Positions 21,613-23,067 of a DNA stretch of 23,067 nucleotides are shown here, piece after piece (positions within the stretch are counted from its first letter, which is position 1; each line of letters begins with the position of its first letter). The DNA is taken from assembly GCA_008081175.1 (NCBI GenBank), contig VMCW01000019.1, positions 1-23,067 of the forward strand, in the 5' to 3' direction. Under the pieces are notes generated by a model, which saw only the letters and a program-made list of their open reading frames with translations, was not told the DNA's origin and searched no databases. The stretch is from Flavobacteriaceae bacterium. Its GTDB lineage: Bacteria; Bacteroidota; Bacteroidia; Flavobacteriales; Flavobacteriaceae. A program made the position numbers and the translations under genes.

Positions 21613-22652
21613 CGGTATATTTTTTGGTTGTTTAACCAGCGTGTGTACTTTTTTTTGTTTCTATTGTGTTCTGCTAACGAGGATGCAAATAAATGATATC
21701 CAATCTTTTCTGGAGCAGCAACAAAGTAGAGGTAGTCGTGTTGCTCTGGATGAAGCACTGCTTCCAATGTCCTTAAATCGGGCATAGTAATAGGTCCCGG
21801 GGGTAGCCCCTTGACTTTATAAGTATTGTAAGGTGAGTTCAACTTTAGGTCTTTATACAAAACTCGTTTGATGACTTGTTGGAAATCTCCAGTTACTTTT
21901 TTCATAGCATAAATAACAGTAGGGTCTGCTTGGAGCTTCATCTTTTTCTTTAATCTATTCAAATAAACCCCAGCAATTGTATTCTGTTCCTCAACTTGAA
22001 CGGATTCTTTTTGAACAATAGATGCTAGAATGACCGCTTCTACAGGAGTCAAACCAAGGGATTTTACTTTGTTTTTTCTATTTTCATTCCAATACGACTG
22101 ATAATATGTCAACATACGGTTCCTGAAATTTTCTGGTGTAGTATCCCAAAAAACTTCATAGGTGTTTGGAAGGTACATGGCCAGCGCATTATCCTCAGTA
22201 AAACCGGCTTCTTCCAAAAAAGCAGGATCCAAAAAAGACTTTAATAAAGAGAGGCTATCAGCTTCTATCTGTTCTGCGACCCTACCCACAAGATCCTCTA
22301 TACGTTCCTGATTATTAAAAACAACTTTTGTTGTAAGTCTTTGAGAACGCAAGGTGTTGATAATGTCATTGTTACCCATACTTTTCTGAATTCGATACTT
22401 TCCTGATCGAATACGCTGAGCATAACCTTTTTTTTCTGCTGCGATCAAAAAGTTTTTTGTTGATTTCAACAAAGGTTTCATTTGAAGGGTTAAAGAATCT
22501 ATTGTATCATCCCTATCAACAAAGACGTATGAAAAATCATTTTCAAATTGTGTATTACTCCAAAAAAAGGTTTGATAAAATTTAAAAACGAAGAAAATCC
22601 CGAGAATAATTCCTAAAATACTAATCAATAAAAAGAGTTTTCTTCTGTACAT
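21609..22652 (-). CDS. mltG: Endolytic transglycosylase MltG
   Basis: Inner-membrane enzyme that cuts nascent peptidoglycan strands and sets glycan length. One membrane anchor lies at about residues 5-25 after MYRRK; the periplasmic part has a LysM-like region (about 40-105), then the YceG catalytic domain. Catalytic Glu216 lies in ILASIVQKESVQ, followed by IAGVYLNRL, LQADPTVIYA and the SPYNTYKVKGLPPGPI segment that forms the active-site floor. The length of 347 residues is normal. The ATG overlaps the last base of the upstream acetyltransferase stop (TAATG), so the two are co-transcribed. Confidence 0.95.
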   Translation of the reverse strand: MYRRKLFLLISILGIILGIFFVFKFYQTFFWSNTQFENDFSYVFVDRDDTIDSLTLQMKPLLKSTKNFLIAAEKKGYAQRIRSGKYRIQKSMGNNDIINTLRSQRLTTKVVFNNQERIEDLVGRVAEQIEADSLSLLKSFLDPAFLEEAGFTEDNALAMYLPNTYEVFWDTTPENFRNRMLTYYQSYWNENRKNKVKSLGLTPVEAVILASIVQKESVQVEEQNTIAGVYLNRLKKKMKLQADPTVIYAMKKVTGDFQQVIKRVLYKDLKLNSPYNTYKVKGLPPGPITMPDLRTLEAVLHPEQHDYLYFVAAPEKIGYHLFASSLAEHNRNKKKYTRWLNNQKIYR

Positions 22653-23067
22653 TATGAGAGTAATTTTTGATAAAGATATTCATCATGGAATCGACCTTCA
22701 TAAAAATTCCATTCTTTTTTCTCTGCGATACGGCGGAATTCACAAGACTCAAATACTTTTAGGCTAGCGCCGTTCTCTTCAGCTATATTGGCAAAGAGCG
22801 AGTGCAAATTCAATTGCTTTTTTGCAAATTCCTCAACCAATTCTAAAGCTCTTTTTGCATATCCTTTTCCTTGATGATCAGGGTGGATTATAACTCCTAT
22901 CCCTGCCCTGCGATGCAGTGGCTCAAAATCGAAAAGATCGACAAATCCAATTGGGGTTTGATCGGGATAGCTCACGACAAAACGCTTTTGCTTAACTTCA
23001 AAAATATCCTGTTCCTGCTGGTCGATATATTTTTGAAGTAAATCCCTAGAAAAAGGTTCCGTTCTAT
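22652..23067 (-). CDS. GNAT family N-acetyltransferase, 5' end cut by the window edge
   Basis: Partial gene: the frame stays open from the TAA at 22654-22652 to the window end, and its start lies outside. A GTG at 22975 would give only 107 residues. The reading upstream of it (LLQKYIDQQ, IFEVKQKRFVV) is clearly coding and matches the first part of the acetyltransferase fold, so that GTG is internal. PIGFVDLFDFEPLHRRAGIGVIIHP, GKGYAKRALELV (acetyl-CoA loop), LHSLFANIAEENGASLKVFESCEF and YEGRFHDEYLYQ are typical of RimJ/RimL-like or SpeG-like acetyltransferases. The acceptor is unknown. Confidence 0.87.
   Translation of the reverse strand, partial: RTEPFSRDLLQKYIDQQEQDIFEVKQKRFVVSYPDQTPIGFVDLFDFEPLHRRAGIGVIIHPDHQGKGYAKRALELVEEFAKKQLNLHSLFANIAEENGASLKVFESCEFRRIAEKKEWNFYEGRFHDEYLYQKLLS

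Noticed and set aside
21625..21638. Hairpin TGGTT-GTTT-AACCA as terminator of the methyltransferase gene
   Set aside because: The stem is only 5 bp and the T run starts about 10 bases later, too far for an intrinsic terminator; it also encodes the MltG C-terminus.

Overview
The window looks like a stretch of core chromosome from a marine-type Flavobacteriia (Bacteroidota). Pointers are the RprX/RprY-like two-component pair, the DUF4835 and DUF6913 proteins, an FabI with the residues usual in this phylum, an omega subunit of the Bacteroidota type, promoter-like elements of the form TAnnTTTG, weak Shine-Dalgarno signals and AT-rich DNA (sampled lines of most genes about 35-50% GC). Spacing is very tight, as in streamlined marine flavobacteria. 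I see no tRNA, rRNA, CRISPR array, insertion sequence or prophage gene.

Layout. 1-1203: a very AT-rich carbohydrate porin gene on + (TTG start), the only gene that looks compositionally out of place. 1248-1673: aroQ on -. 1730-2632: xerD on +. 2629-17311: one 14-gene block, all on -, transcribed from high to low coordinates: GNAT acetyltransferase, prmC, ligA, DUF6913, dapA, bamD joined in frame to rpoZ, coaBC, DUF4835, recN, fabI, a YbbR-domain protein, coaE, sensor kinase, response regulator. 17389-18450: ribD on +. 18422-18817: a YbgC-type thioesterase on -. 19010-21612: dnaA, a low-molecular-weight phosphatase and an RsmI-like methyltransferase on +. 21609-22652: mltG on -, preceded by a second GNAT acetyltransferase that runs off the window edge at 23067.

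How the genes work together. The block on - is housekeeping: coenzyme A synthesis (coaBC and coaE), fatty-acid synthesis (fabI), lysine/peptidoglycan precursor synthesis (dapA), outer-membrane assembly (bamD), transcription (rpoZ), translation termination (prmC) and DNA maintenance (ligA, recN), ending in an envelope-type two-component system. ATGA-type overlaps (coaE/ybbR, DUF4835/coaBC, prmC/GNAT) suggest translational coupling.

Most interesting point. The bamD reading frame does not stop where BamD should end. It continues in frame into a complete RNA polymerase omega subunit, giving one 385-residue ORF that would fuse an outer-membrane lipoprotein to a cytoplasmic RNA polymerase subunit. 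The junction contains both an internal ATG at the expected start of omega and a TAA that a single-base shift in a T4 run would bring into frame. It is therefore either a real read-through fusion with internal initiation or a one-base sequence error. Second, ribD carries a terminator-shaped hairpin that works on paper in both directions, between its deaminase and reductase domains, opposite a convergent neighbour that has no terminator of its own.
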